Assembly: GCA_023430145.1 (NCBI GenBank)
Contig: JAEZCD010000309.1
Coordinates: forward strand, 1-45,980
Source: Pseudomonadota bacterium
Lineage (GTDB): Bacteria; Pseudomonadota; Alphaproteobacteria; Rhizobiales; Methylopilaceae
Reading direction: 5' to 3'
DNA: 45,980 nt
In this document: positions 24,421 to 32,858 of the stretch, one piece after another
Numbering within the stretch: the first letter of the stretch is position 1
Layout of the letters: every line of letters starts with the position of its first letter
Translations under genes and position numbers: made by a program
The notes under the pieces: model-generated
Databases searched by the model: none
What the model was told of the DNA's origin: nothing
The model's input: the letters and a program-made list of their open reading frames with translations, nothing else

Positions 24421-25335
24421 CTATTCCGCCGCACTGCGCAGGCCCTCGGTGTCGTACTTCAGCACACCTGGCAGCGCGGCCTCGATGCGCGCCTTCTGCT
24501 CGGCCGAGGGGGCAGGCATCGGCATACGCGGCAAGCCGGCGGCGCAGCCCTGCAGCGTCAGCGCGTACTTCACGCAGGCTGGCAGGTTGTCGGCGCTGAT
24601 CGTGTTCCAGAAGGTCAGCAGCGCCTTGTGGATCGCGAGCGCCTCGGCGTGGTTGCCGGCCTGCACCGCGTTCCACAGGCTGACGGTGACGCCCGGCACG
24701 GCGGCCGGATTGGCGGCGATGGTGCCGTGCGCGCCGAGCGCAAAGGACGGGTAGAGCAGGGCGTCGACGGCCGTCAGCACGATCTTTCCGGGAACCTCGG
24801 CGTTCAGGAGATCGGCCATCAGCTTCAGGTCGCCCGCGCTTTGCTTCACGCCGGCGATGCCGTCGATGCCCTTCATGATCCGCACGAGCAGAGCCGGCGA
24901 GAGATAGTTCCAGGGCACCACGTTGTAGATGACGATCGGAACATCGGTCGCGTCGGCGAGCGCCTGGAAGTGGGCGTAGGTCGCGTCCTCGTCCGGCTTG
25001 AAGACATAGTGCACCGGGGTGACCTGCAGGGCCGCGATCGGCAGATGGGCGAGCGCCTTCGTCTTGGCGACGCCGTCGCGTGTCGAGTTGACGATGAGCC
25101 CGGCGACGACCGGCACGGTGCCCTTCACCTCCTCGCAGCAGATCTCGTTGAGGCGAACCAGCTCGTCGGTCGACAGCGTATGTCCCTCGCCCGTGCTGCC
25201 GCCGACGCAGAGGCCGTGCACGCTCTTCGACAGCATGAAGCCGACGACGTTGCGGAAGGCCGCCTCGTCGATCTCGCCAGCGGCCGTGAACGGCGTCGGG
25301 ACCGGCGGCACGATGCCCATGACTTGAGCGCTCAC
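24421..25335 (-). CDS. DapA/N-acetylneuraminate lyase-family aldolase (copy 3)
   Basis: 304-residue class I aldolase with GGSTGEGH, VIYNVVPWNYLSP (catalytic Tyr) and AGVKQSAGDLK (Schiff-base Lys). It is a close paralogue of copy 2. I chose GTG 25335 because AGGTGGG lies just before it and the N-terminus then aligns with copy 2; ATG 25320 has no ribosome site. The frame stays open upstream but into the antisense of the tctC2 region, which is not coding. An operator of the CCC/GGG subtype lies 23-37 bases before the start. Likely product: a pyruvate-forming aldolase for a sugar or hydroxy acid. Confidence 0.92.
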   Translation of the reverse strand: MSAQVMGIVPPVPTPFTAAGEIDEAAFRNVVGFMLSKSVHGLCVGGSTGEGHTLSTDELVRLNEICCEEVKGTVPVVAGLIVNSTRDGVAKTKALAHLPIAALQVTPVHYVFKPDEDATYAHFQALADATDVPIVIYNVVPWNYLSPALLVRIMKGIDGIAGVKQSAGDLKLMADLLNAEVPGKIVLTAVDALLYPSFALGAHGTIAANPAAVPGVTVSLWNAVQAGNHAEALAIHKALLTFWNTISADNLPACVKYALTLQGCAAGLPRMPMPAPSAEQKARIEAALPGVLKYDTEGLRSAAE

Positions 25336-25357
25336 AACCCACCTGCCTTTCTTGGAA

Positions 25358-25403
25358 TCCCATAATGCGGGCAGATAAGCCGCACGATCGGGCACCTTGT
25401 CAA
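25358..25403 (-). promoter_or_regulatory. dapA3 promoter with IclR-type operator (site A7)
   Basis: A perfect TTGACA on the minus strand at 25403-25398 is followed downstream by TCCCATAATGCGGGC (25358-25372 as written on the plus strand), with arms CCC/GGG. A -10 at normal spacing is weak. The operator lies between promoter and start codon, as expected for a repressor. Confidence 0.5.
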
Positions 25404-25447
25404 GGATCAAGAGGGGGAGGATTGCGGAATTGCACGCGTCCTCCGGA

Positions 25448-25472
25448 TTGACATATATCCCGCATTCTGGAA
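25448..25472 (+). promoter_or_regulatory. tctC2 promoter with IclR-type operator (site A8)
   Basis: A perfect TTGACA at 25448-25453 is followed by TCCCGCATTCTGGAA at 25458-25472, which fits 13 of 15 positions of the pattern. It occupies the spacer and -10 region of a promoter reading towards tctC2, mirroring site A7 on the other strand. Confidence 0.5.
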
Positions 25473-25521
25473 CACATCCCCGATCGGGCGCGATGCGACG
25501 CCCAGTTTCGGGAGGGACGAG

Positions 25522-26505
25522 ATGAAGCGCGGACTTCGGCAAGCAATGAGAGGCCTGTGCGCGGCGGCGGCGGTTCTTCCGGTCGCGGCGGCGCTGCCGG
25601 CGAAGGCGGACTGGCCGGAGCGCCCGCTGACGATGATCGTCATCGCCGGGCCCGGCGGCGGCAGCGACTACACGATGCGCCTCCTCGCCCGCGAGATGGA
25701 GGCCGACCTCAAGCAGCCGATCACCATCGTCAACCAGGCGCAGGGCTCCGGCGTCGTCGGCATGACCAACTACACGCGCGCCAAGCCGGACGGTTACACG
25801 CTCGGCCAGCTGTCGCCCTTCGCGCAGTACCGGATCGCCGGCCAGGGCGACTTCACGCCGAGGAGCTTCACGCCCATCGCCCAGTTCAATGCCGATCCGG
25901 CTGCGATCCACGTCGCCCAGGATTCGCCGCTGAAGTCGGTCAACGACGTGCTCGCCAGGCTGAAGGCCGATCCGACGAGCCTCAAGATCTCGTGCGGCGG
26001 CGGCTGCAATGCCAGCTGGGACATTCCTTTCCTGTCGCTCCTGATGGACAATGGCATCGACGTCTCGAAGGTGAACATGATCCCGGCCCCCGGCTCGGCC
26101 GCCGGCCTGCAGGAACTGGCCTCGGGCGGCGTCGACGTCGTGCTTTGCTCGCTGCCGGAGACGGATGCGCTCGCCACAGCCGGCCGGGTGCGCTCGATCG
26201 GCGTCATGGACGAGAAGCGCCTCGAGCGATACCCGACCGTGCCGACGGTCGGCGAGCAGGTAGGCAGGCCTTATGTCGGTGGCACCTGGCGCGCGGTCGG
26301 CGGCCCGGCCGGAATCGATCCGGCTGTCGCCAAGCGACTCGAGGCGGCTGTCAGGCGCGCCTATGACAGTCCGAACTTCCAGGACGGCATGAAGCAGCGC
26401 GGCTTCGGCGCGGTCTGGCGCGGCAGCGCCGAACTCGCCGCTTTCCTCGAGGAGCACGATGCGATGACCGCACGCGTCATGCAGGCCGTGGCGGCGAAGA
26501 ACTGA
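25522..26505 (+). CDS. TctC-family periplasmic binding protein (copy 2, orphan)
   Basis: 327 residues with a signal peptide (cleavage after ALPAKA). Shares with copy 1 PITIVNQAQGSGVVGMTNY, AKPDGYTLG, the cysteine pair CGGGC (Cys158, Cys162) followed by WDIP, and the C-terminal EEHDAMTARVMQAV. GGGAGGG lies upstream of ATG 25522. No tctA or tctB gene adjoins it, so it is either an orphan receptor or depends on membrane subunits elsewhere, such as the frameshifted set at 21.1-23.0 kb. It is divergent from dapA3 with a shared 186-bp control region. Confidence 0.93.
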   Translation: MKRGLRQAMRGLCAAAAVLPVAAALPAKADWPERPLTMIVIAGPGGGSDYTMRLLAREMEADLKQPITIVNQAQGSGVVGMTNYTRAKPDGYTLGQLSPFAQYRIAGQGDFTPRSFTPIAQFNADPAAIHVAQDSPLKSVNDVLARLKADPTSLKISCGGGCNASWDIPFLSLLMDNGIDVSKVNMIPAPGSAAGLQELASGGVDVVLCSLPETDALATAGRVRSIGVMDEKRLERYPTVPTVGEQVGRPYVGGTWRAVGGPAGIDPAVAKRLEAAVRRAYDSPNFQDGMKQRGFGAVWRGSAELAAFLEEHDAMTARVMQAVAAKN

Positions 26506-26545
26506 GGCGGGCCGGCTCGCGCCCGGAGCGCGCATGCCGACCGGC

Positions 26546-26620
26546 GCCGCAATAGCTCAGCCGGTAGAGCACCCCTTCGTGGTGATGGGGTCGGGGGTTC
26601 GAATCCCCCTTGCGGCACCA
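26546..26620 (+). tRNA. tRNA gene with irregular anticodon arm (Thr-like or His anticodon uncertain)
   Basis: Acceptor arms GCCGCAA (26546-26552) and TTGCGGC (26610-26616) pair perfectly and are followed by ACCA. The D arm is GCTC-AGCCGGTA-GAGC. The T arm is GGGGG-TTCGAAT-CCCCC (26593-26609). The anticodon arm does not fold into the usual 5-bp stem and 7-base loop. The best stem is ACCCC/GGGGT (26571-26575 with 26587-26591) with an 11-base loop TTCGTGGTGAT and almost no variable loop. CGT (Thr) or GTG (His) could be the anticodon. The acceptor end and A73 favour Thr. Overall length is normal. Confidence 0.72.
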
Positions 26621-27033
26621 GCAGGCCGGCCATGGTCGCGCTGGCATTCCGATGCCCTGATCTCGGGTTTGGATCGCCGCAAGCGGGCGACGCTCTACGC
26701 GGCTCAGAGCCTCGATGAGACCCGCCCTGCAGACCGTCCTCGCGATCACCGTATTGTCGTCCTGTCGGGTTCCGCCTTCGCGACGTGCGTGAGCTAGCCC
26801 GACAGCACGAAGCTCGCGGGTGGAGTTCGGACGTCGTTCCTCGCCGATCCTTCCGCGATGCTGCCGGCGTCACGGACCCGATTTCGGCCGGAGAGTCGGT
26901 ATCATCGCCCGGACTGTTGCGCTCCGCTCAGCAGGCCCCGGCCGGTGCCAGAGGGGGGCTGGAAGCAGCTCGCCCGTTGATTTCACGCCGCCGACTTGCA
27001 TACTTGCCCGTGCCGCGGGCATATGCTCGCGAC
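26621..27033. other. intergenic region between tRNA and HAD gene
   Basis: No gene is supported in these 413 bases. Possible promoter elements TTGATT (26977-26982) and CATACT (26999-27004, 16-base spacer) precede the HAD gene. An inverted repeat at 26998-27026 is listed separately. Confidence 0.45.
26998..27026. promoter_or_regulatory. inverted repeat next to the HAD gene start
   Basis: GCATA-ct-TGCCCG (26998-27010) and CGGGCATATGC (27016-27026) pair over 11 bases with a 2-base bulge and a 5-base loop. It ends 7 bases before ATG 27034, where no clear ribosome site is seen. It could be an operator for the SorC-type regulator or an RNA hairpin at the translation start. Confidence 0.4.
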
Positions 27034-27699
27034 ATGACGGACCCGTTGGCAATGGTCGACCTCGTCATCTTCGATTGCGACGGCGTTGTCGTCGACAGCG
27101 AGGTGCTGAGCTGCGCGTGCCTGTCGGAAACCTTAGGCCGCTTCGGCTTGCCAATGGATGTGGCCCGGGTCTACGACACCTTTCTCGGCCGCAGCTTCGG
27201 CGCGGTCGCAGCGCACTGGCAGGCGGTTCGCGGCGAGCCGATTCCCGAAAGCTTCGCCGAGGAGTATGCTGAGCGGCTGCGCGCCGCCTTCGCCGCCTCG
27301 CTGCGGCCGATCGATGGCATCGAGGCGCTGCTCGACCGGCTTTCCGTGCCATACTGCCTCGCCTCCTCGAGCAATGATGCGCGCATCGCCCACAGCCTCG
27401 CCACGACCGGCCTCGCGCACAAATTCGAGGGGCGCGTGTTCTCCGCCGCGATGGTGCCGAACGCGAAGCCGGCGCCCGACCTCTTCCTGCACGCCGCCGC
27501 GCGCATGGGCGCCGAGCCGGCGCGCTGCCTCGTCGTCGAGGACAGCGTCAATGGCGTTCTCGCCGGCAAGGCGGCGGGGATGACGGTGTGGGGGTTCGTC
27601 GGCGGCAGCCATTGCGTCGGCCGCGACGTCGGCGCGGCGCTGACCGCCGCCGGCGCCGACCGCATCTTCGCGGCGATGCGCGATTTCGGGCTCGAGTGA
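27034..27699 (+). CDS. HAD-superfamily phosphatase, phosphoglycolate phosphatase/beta-phosphoglucomutase-like
   Basis: 221-residue cytoplasmic hydrolase. HAD motif I is IFDCDGVVVDSE (nucleophile and acid Asp near residues 12-14), motif II is LASSSN, motif III Lys lies in VPNAKPAPDLF and motif IV is VVEDSVNGVLAGKAAG. Subfamily I cap between motifs I and II. ATG 27034 begins at the conserved N-terminus. The frame is open further upstream but without a ribosome site. It is one base from the SorC regulator gene and starts the polyol operon. Similar phosphatases accompany sorbitol/mannitol ABC operons, where they probably dephosphorylate a sugar or polyol phosphate. Confidence 0.9.
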   Translation: MTDPLAMVDLVIFDCDGVVVDSEVLSCACLSETLGRFGLPMDVARVYDTFLGRSFGAVAAHWQAVRGEPIPESFAEEYAERLRAAFAASLRPIDGIEALLDRLSVPYCLASSSNDARIAHSLATTGLAHKFEGRVFSAAMVPNAKPAPDLFLHAAARMGAEPARCLVVEDSVNGVLAGKAAGMTVWGFVGGSHCVGRDVGAALTAAGADRIFAAMRDFGLE

Positions 27700-27700
27700 C

Positions 27701-28654
27701 ATGGCCTTCTCGGACAACGCGTCCCGCCTCGACGAGGCCGCCCGCGCCGGCTGGCTCTACTTCATCGCCGGCAACACGCAGGAGGAGATCGCGCAAAAGC
27801 TGCGCGTCTCGCGCGCCACGGCACAGCGGCTCGTCTCGCTGTCGATCTCCGAGCGGCTGATCACCTTCCGCGCCGAGCATCGCATCACCGCCTGCATGGA
27901 GCTGGAGGTGCGACTGGTCGACCGCTTCGGCTTGCGCTTCTGCCGCGTCGCGCCGAGCGATCCGGCAGCGCCAGGCGCCGTCTTCGGCGCCGCCGAGGCG
28001 GCAGCCGACCTGCTCGAGACGACGCTGCGCAACCCGATCCCGCAGGTGGTGGCGATCGGCACCGGGCGCATGATGCGGGCGATGGTCGAGCACATCGCGC
28101 CCATGGATCGGCCCGACCACCAGATCGTCTCGCTCGTCGGCAACATCTCGCCGGATGGCTCGGCAAGCTTTTTCGACGCCCTGGCACGGCTCGCCGACCT
28201 CACCAAGGCGCGCCATTTCCCGATGCCGCTGCCGACGTTCCTGTCCTCGCGCGAGGAGCGCGAGCAACTGCTCCGCATCCATGCGGTCGAGCGCATCCGC
28301 GCCCTTGCCGAGCGCGCGGATCTGCGGCTCGTCGGCGTCGGCCAGATGGATCTGAACGCCCAGCTGCATGTCGACGGCTTCATCAGCCGCGACGAGCTGT
28401 TCGCGATGCAGCGCCTCGGCGCCGTCGGCGAGGTGACCGGCTGGGCGTACGACCGGGGCGGAAAAATCCTCGAGGGCGGCTCGAACGAGCGCGTGACGAG
28501 CATCCCGGTTCAGGTCGAGAGCGCCAACCTGGTCGTTGGCGTCGCCAGTGGGCCTGCGAAAGTCGATGCGATCGGCGCCGCGCTCGGCGGCAAGATCCTC
28601 AACGGGCTCATCACCAACGAGACCACGGCGCAGGCGCTGCTGGACTTGCGGTAG
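27701..28654 (+). CDS. SorC/DeoR-type sugar-binding transcriptional regulator
   Basis: 317 residues. N-terminal helix-turn-helix (TQEEIAQKLRVSRATAQRLV, residues about 26-45) and C-terminal SorC sugar-binding domain (VVAIGTGRMMRAMVEHI; LVGNISPDGSASFFD; LVGVGQMDLNAQLHVDGFIS; GAALGGKILNGLITNE). It starts one base after the HAD stop. SorC-family proteins sense phosphorylated sugars or polyols. Its place between the phosphatase and the ABC/dehydrogenase genes makes it the likely operon regulator. Confidence 0.93.
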   Translation: MAFSDNASRLDEAARAGWLYFIAGNTQEEIAQKLRVSRATAQRLVSLSISERLITFRAEHRITACMELEVRLVDRFGLRFCRVAPSDPAAPGAVFGAAEAAADLLETTLRNPIPQVVAIGTGRMMRAMVEHIAPMDRPDHQIVSLVGNISPDGSASFFDALARLADLTKARHFPMPLPTFLSSREEREQLLRIHAVERIRALAERADLRLVGVGQMDLNAQLHVDGFISRDELFAMQRLGAVGEVTGWAYDRGGKILEGGSNERVTSIPVQVESANLVVGVASGPAKVDAIGAALGGKILNGLITNETTAQALLDLR

Positions 28655-28692
28655 GGCCCGTCCTGACGCCGCGAGGATCGCGCGATCCTCTC

Positions 28693-28770
28693 TCCGCTCA
28701 TGCCCGCGAAGGCGGGCATCCAGCCGCGCCGACGGAAGGCTGGATCCCCGCTTTCGCGGGCATGAGCGGA
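28693..28770. repeat. palindromic intergenic repeat, copy 2
   Basis: A 33-base left arm (28693-28725) and 33-base right arm (28738-28770) match at 31 of 33 positions around a 12-base loop. Core: CTCATGCCCGCGAAGGCGGG. The arms share the sequence of copy 1 at 8287-8342. It lies between the SorC gene and the binding-protein gene. Confidence 0.88.
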
Positions 28771-28919
28771 GCGGGCAACGCCCTCGAAAGACCGATGAAT
28801 CGCACATCCTCCGCTTGCACTCGCTGCGCTGCAGCAACGAATCCCGATTGACAGCGGCCCGAACCTGAGTGAGCATATCTTCAAGGCGAGAGCAAAAGCT
28901 CGCCGCAGGGGAGGATTAC

Positions 28920-30230
<1,311 letters not shown>

Positions 30231-30242
30231 CCCGACGCTCAG

Positions 30243-30276
30243 CGGCGCGCTCCGTCTCTCCCTTCGGAGTGCGCCG
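30243..30276 (+). terminator. stem-loop between binding-protein and permease genes
   Basis: GGCGCGCTCCG (30244-30254) and CGGAGTGCGCC (30265-30275) form an 11-bp stem with one G-U pair, extended by a C-G pair, with a 10-base loop. No U tract follows. Most likely it protects the binding-protein message or attenuates expression of the permeases. Confidence 0.55.
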
Positions 30277-30330
30277 TTCGTCCCGCGCCGGCGCGGCGGC
30301 GTCCGGCCGGCGGCCCCTCGCAAACCAGGT

Positions 30331-31209
30331 ATGACGATGCCGACCGATCAAGGAAATGCGCTCGCGCGGCTCCTGATGGCGCCGGCCGTCGGCCTCCTGT
30401 TCGTCTGGATGGTCGTGCCTCTCGCGATGACCGTCTATTTCTCGACGCAGCGCTACGATCTTCTGAATCCCGCGCTGACGGGCTTCGTCGGGCTCGAGAA
30501 CTTCGAGTACTTCCTCACCGATCCGGCCTTCCTCGCCTCGCTGCGCAACACGCTCGTGCTCGTCGGCTCGGTGCTGGCGATCACGGTCGTCGCCGGCGTC
30601 CTCATCGCGCTCGCGCTCGACCAGTTCGTGTACGGGCAGGGCATCGTCCGGCTGCTCGTCATCTCGCCCTTCTTCGTCATGCCGACGGTGAGCGCGCTCG
30701 TCTGGAAGAATCTTTTGATGCACCCGGTCTCGGGCCTGTTCGCCTGGATCGCGGTCTCGGTCGGGCTGACGCCGATAGACTGGTTCGCCGAGGCGCCGCT
30801 GTTCGCCATCATCCTCATCGTCGCCTGGCAATGGACGCCGTTCGCGGCGCTGATCCTCCTCACGGCGCTGCAGTCGCTCTCCCAGGAGCAGCGCGAGGCA
30901 GCCGACATGGACGGCGCCGGGCCGATCGACAAGTTCCGCTACATCACGCTGCCGCACCTCGCGCGGCCGATCACCATCGTCATCCTGATCGAGACGATCT
31001 TCCTCCTGACCGTGTTCGCCGAGATCTTCGTCACTACCGGCGGCGGCCCCGGCCTGCAGACGACCAACCTCGCCTTCCTGATCTATTCGGAGGCGCTGAT
31101 CCAGTACGATGTCGGCCTCGCCTCGGCGGGCGGTCTCGTCGCCGTCGTGCTCGCCAACCTCGTCGCCATCGTCTTGATGCGCCTCGTCGGCAAGAACCTG
31201 GACGTGTGA
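30331..31209 (+). CDS. polyol ABC permease, SmoF/MtlF-like
   Basis: 292-residue inner-membrane permease with about six helices (LLMAPAVGLLFVWMVVPLAM first). The EAA loop is REAADMDGAGPIDKFRYITL. Other family segments are GLENFEYFLTDPAF and FFVMPTVSALVWKNLLMHP. The ATG at 30331 is preceded by CCAGGT, a weak ribosome site. The partner permease starts 2 bases after its stop. Confidence 0.94.
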   Translation: MTMPTDQGNALARLLMAPAVGLLFVWMVVPLAMTVYFSTQRYDLLNPALTGFVGLENFEYFLTDPAFLASLRNTLVLVGSVLAITVVAGVLIALALDQFVYGQGIVRLLVISPFFVMPTVSALVWKNLLMHPVSGLFAWIAVSVGLTPIDWFAEAPLFAIILIVAWQWTPFAALILLTALQSLSQEQREAADMDGAGPIDKFRYITLPHLARPITIVILIETIFLLTVFAEIFVTTGGGPGLQTTNLAFLIYSEALIQYDVGLASAGGLVAVVLANLVAIVLMRLVGKNLDV

Positions 31210-31211
31210 CC

Positions 31212-32042
31212 ATGGAACGCGAGATCACGCCCGCCCGTGCCGCCGTCTCGACGCTCGTCGCCTGGGCCGTCGGCCTCGCCATGTTCTTCCCCATCCTGTG
31301 GATGATTCTCACGAGCTTCAAGACCGAGCTCGAAGCTTTTTCGACCCCACCCTCCTTCCTGTTCTTCGAGTGGACGACCGAGAATTACGCCACCGTGCAG
31401 GAGCGCAGCGACTATTTCCGGCATGCGCTGAACTCGGTCATCCTCGCCGGCGGCTCGACGCTGCTCGCCCTTCTCATCGCCGTGCCGGCCGCCTATGCGA
31501 TGGCGTTCTTCCCGACGCCGCGCACGCGCGGCACGCTGATGTGGATGCTGTCGACGAAAATGCTGCCGCCGGTCGGCGTGCTGGTGCCGATCTACCTCTT
31601 GTTCCGCGATTTCGGCCTGCTCGATACGCATGTCGGCCTCGTCGTCGTGCTTTGCCTCGGCAACCTGCCGATCGTGGTCTGGATGCTGTTTAGCTATTTC
31701 CGCGAGATCCCGAAGGACATTCTGGAAGCGGCGCGCATCGACGGCGCCGGCACGCTCGAGGAGATCACCAAGGTGCTGGCGCCGATGGCGCTGCCCGGCA
31801 TCGCCTCGACCGTGCTGCTCAACGTCATCCTCGCCTGGAACGAGGCTTTCTGGACGCTCAACCTGACGACGCTCGAGGCAGCCCCGCTGACCGCCTTCAT
31901 CGCCTCCTATTCGAGTCCGGAGGGCCTCTTCTGGGCGAAGCTGTCGGCCGCCTCGACGCTCGCCATCGCACCTATCCTCGTCATCGGCTGGTTCAGCCAG
32001 CGGCAGCTCGTCCGCGGCCTCACCTTCGGCGCGGTGAAGTGA
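31212..32042 (+). CDS. polyol ABC permease, SmoG/MtlG-like
   Basis: 276-residue permease with about six helices. WMILTSFKTELEAFSTPP near residue 30 and the EAA loop LEAARIDGAGTLEEITKVLAP match the sorbitol/mannitol group. No ATP-binding gene follows: a dehydrogenase gene begins 42 bp downstream and then the operon ends. The importer must borrow an ATPase. Confidence 0.94.
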   Translation: MEREITPARAAVSTLVAWAVGLAMFFPILWMILTSFKTELEAFSTPPSFLFFEWTTENYATVQERSDYFRHALNSVILAGGSTLLALLIAVPAAYAMAFFPTPRTRGTLMWMLSTKMLPPVGVLVPIYLLFRDFGLLDTHVGLVVVLCLGNLPIVVWMLFSYFREIPKDILEAARIDGAGTLEEITKVLAPMALPGIASTVLLNVILAWNEAFWTLNLTTLEAAPLTAFIASYSSPEGLFWAKLSAASTLAIAPILVIGWFSQRQLVRGLTFGAVK

Positions 32043-32084
32043 GGCGGGCGGACCTCGGATAATCGGTCAGGAACAGGAACGGCA

Positions 32085-32858
32085 ATGTATCTCGAGAAAT
32101 TCAAGCTGGCGGGGCGCACTGCCCTCGTCACCGGAGGCGGCCGCGCCATCGGCCTCGGCTGCGTCGAGGCCCTCAGCGAGGCCGGCGCCAAGGTGATCAT
32201 CGCCGATGCCGACGCCGCGATTGCCGAGCAAGGCCGCGAGGCGATGCGGCGCAAGGGCTACGACCCGGAGATCGTCGTCATGGACGTGACCGATCCGGGG
32301 CGCGTCACCGCGGTCGCCGACGACGTCGTCCGCGCTCACGGAAAACTCGACATCCTCGTCAACAATGCCGGCATCGCCCGCAGCGAGACGCCGGCCGAGA
32401 GGGTCACCGACGAGCACTGGCTGAACGTCATCGACGTCAACCTCAACGGCGTCTTCTGGTGCTGCCGCGCCTTCGGCCGGCACATGCTGGAGGCGCGCTC
32501 GGGCGTCATCGTCAATGTCGGCTCGATGTCTGGCTTCATCGTCAACAAGCCGCAGGCGCAGTCCTACTACAACGCCTCCAAGGCCGGCGTGCACCATCTG
32601 ACGAAATCGCTCGCCGCCGAATGGGGCGGCCGCGGCGTCCGCGTCAACGCGGTGGCGCCGACCTATATCGCGACGCCGCTGAACGAGTTCGTGAAATCCA
32701 AGCCCGAGATGTACAAGGCCTGGATCGACGGAACGCCGCTGGGCCGGCTCGGCGAGATCGACGAGATCGCGTCCGTAGTGCTGTTCCTGGCCTCCGACGC
32801 GTCGAGCCTGATGACGGGCTCGATCGTACTGGCGGATGGGGGATATACCTGCTGGTGA
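32085..32858 (+). CDS. SDR-family polyol dehydrogenase, galactitol dehydrogenase-like
   Basis: 257-residue NAD(P)-dependent short-chain dehydrogenase. Cofactor motif TGGGRAIGLG near residue 17, NNAG near 93, catalytic Ser in VGSMSGFIVNKP and Tyr-x3-Lys in SYYNASK near 162. The C-terminal part (AFGRHMLEARSGVIVN; RGVRVNAVAPTYIATPL; LADGGYTCW) resembles bacterial galactitol and D-threitol dehydrogenases more than SmoS-type sorbitol dehydrogenase. It oxidises the imported polyol to a ketose in the cytoplasm. AGGAAC lies upstream of ATG 32085. Last gene of the operon. Confidence 0.9.
   Translation: MYLEKFKLAGRTALVTGGGRAIGLGCVEALSEAGAKVIIADADAAIAEQGREAMRRKGYDPEIVVMDVTDPGRVTAVADDVVRAHGKLDILVNNAGIARSETPAERVTDEHWLNVIDVNLNGVFWCCRAFGRHMLEARSGVIVNVGSMSGFIVNKPQAQSYYNASKAGVHHLTKSLAAEWGGRGVRVNAVAPTYIATPLNEFVKSKPEMYKAWIDGTPLGRLGEIDEIASVVLFLASDASSLMTGSIVLADGGYTCW

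Noticed and set aside
25336..26535. Upstream extension of dapA3 in the same open frame
   Set aside because: It is antisense to tctC2 and its promoter region; GTG 25335 with its ribosome site aligns with the other aldolase copies.
26361..26873. Minus-strand frames with GGFEPPTPSP- and GDSNPRPHHH-like peptides
   Set aside because: Such peptides are the well-known artefact of translating the antisense of a tRNA gene.
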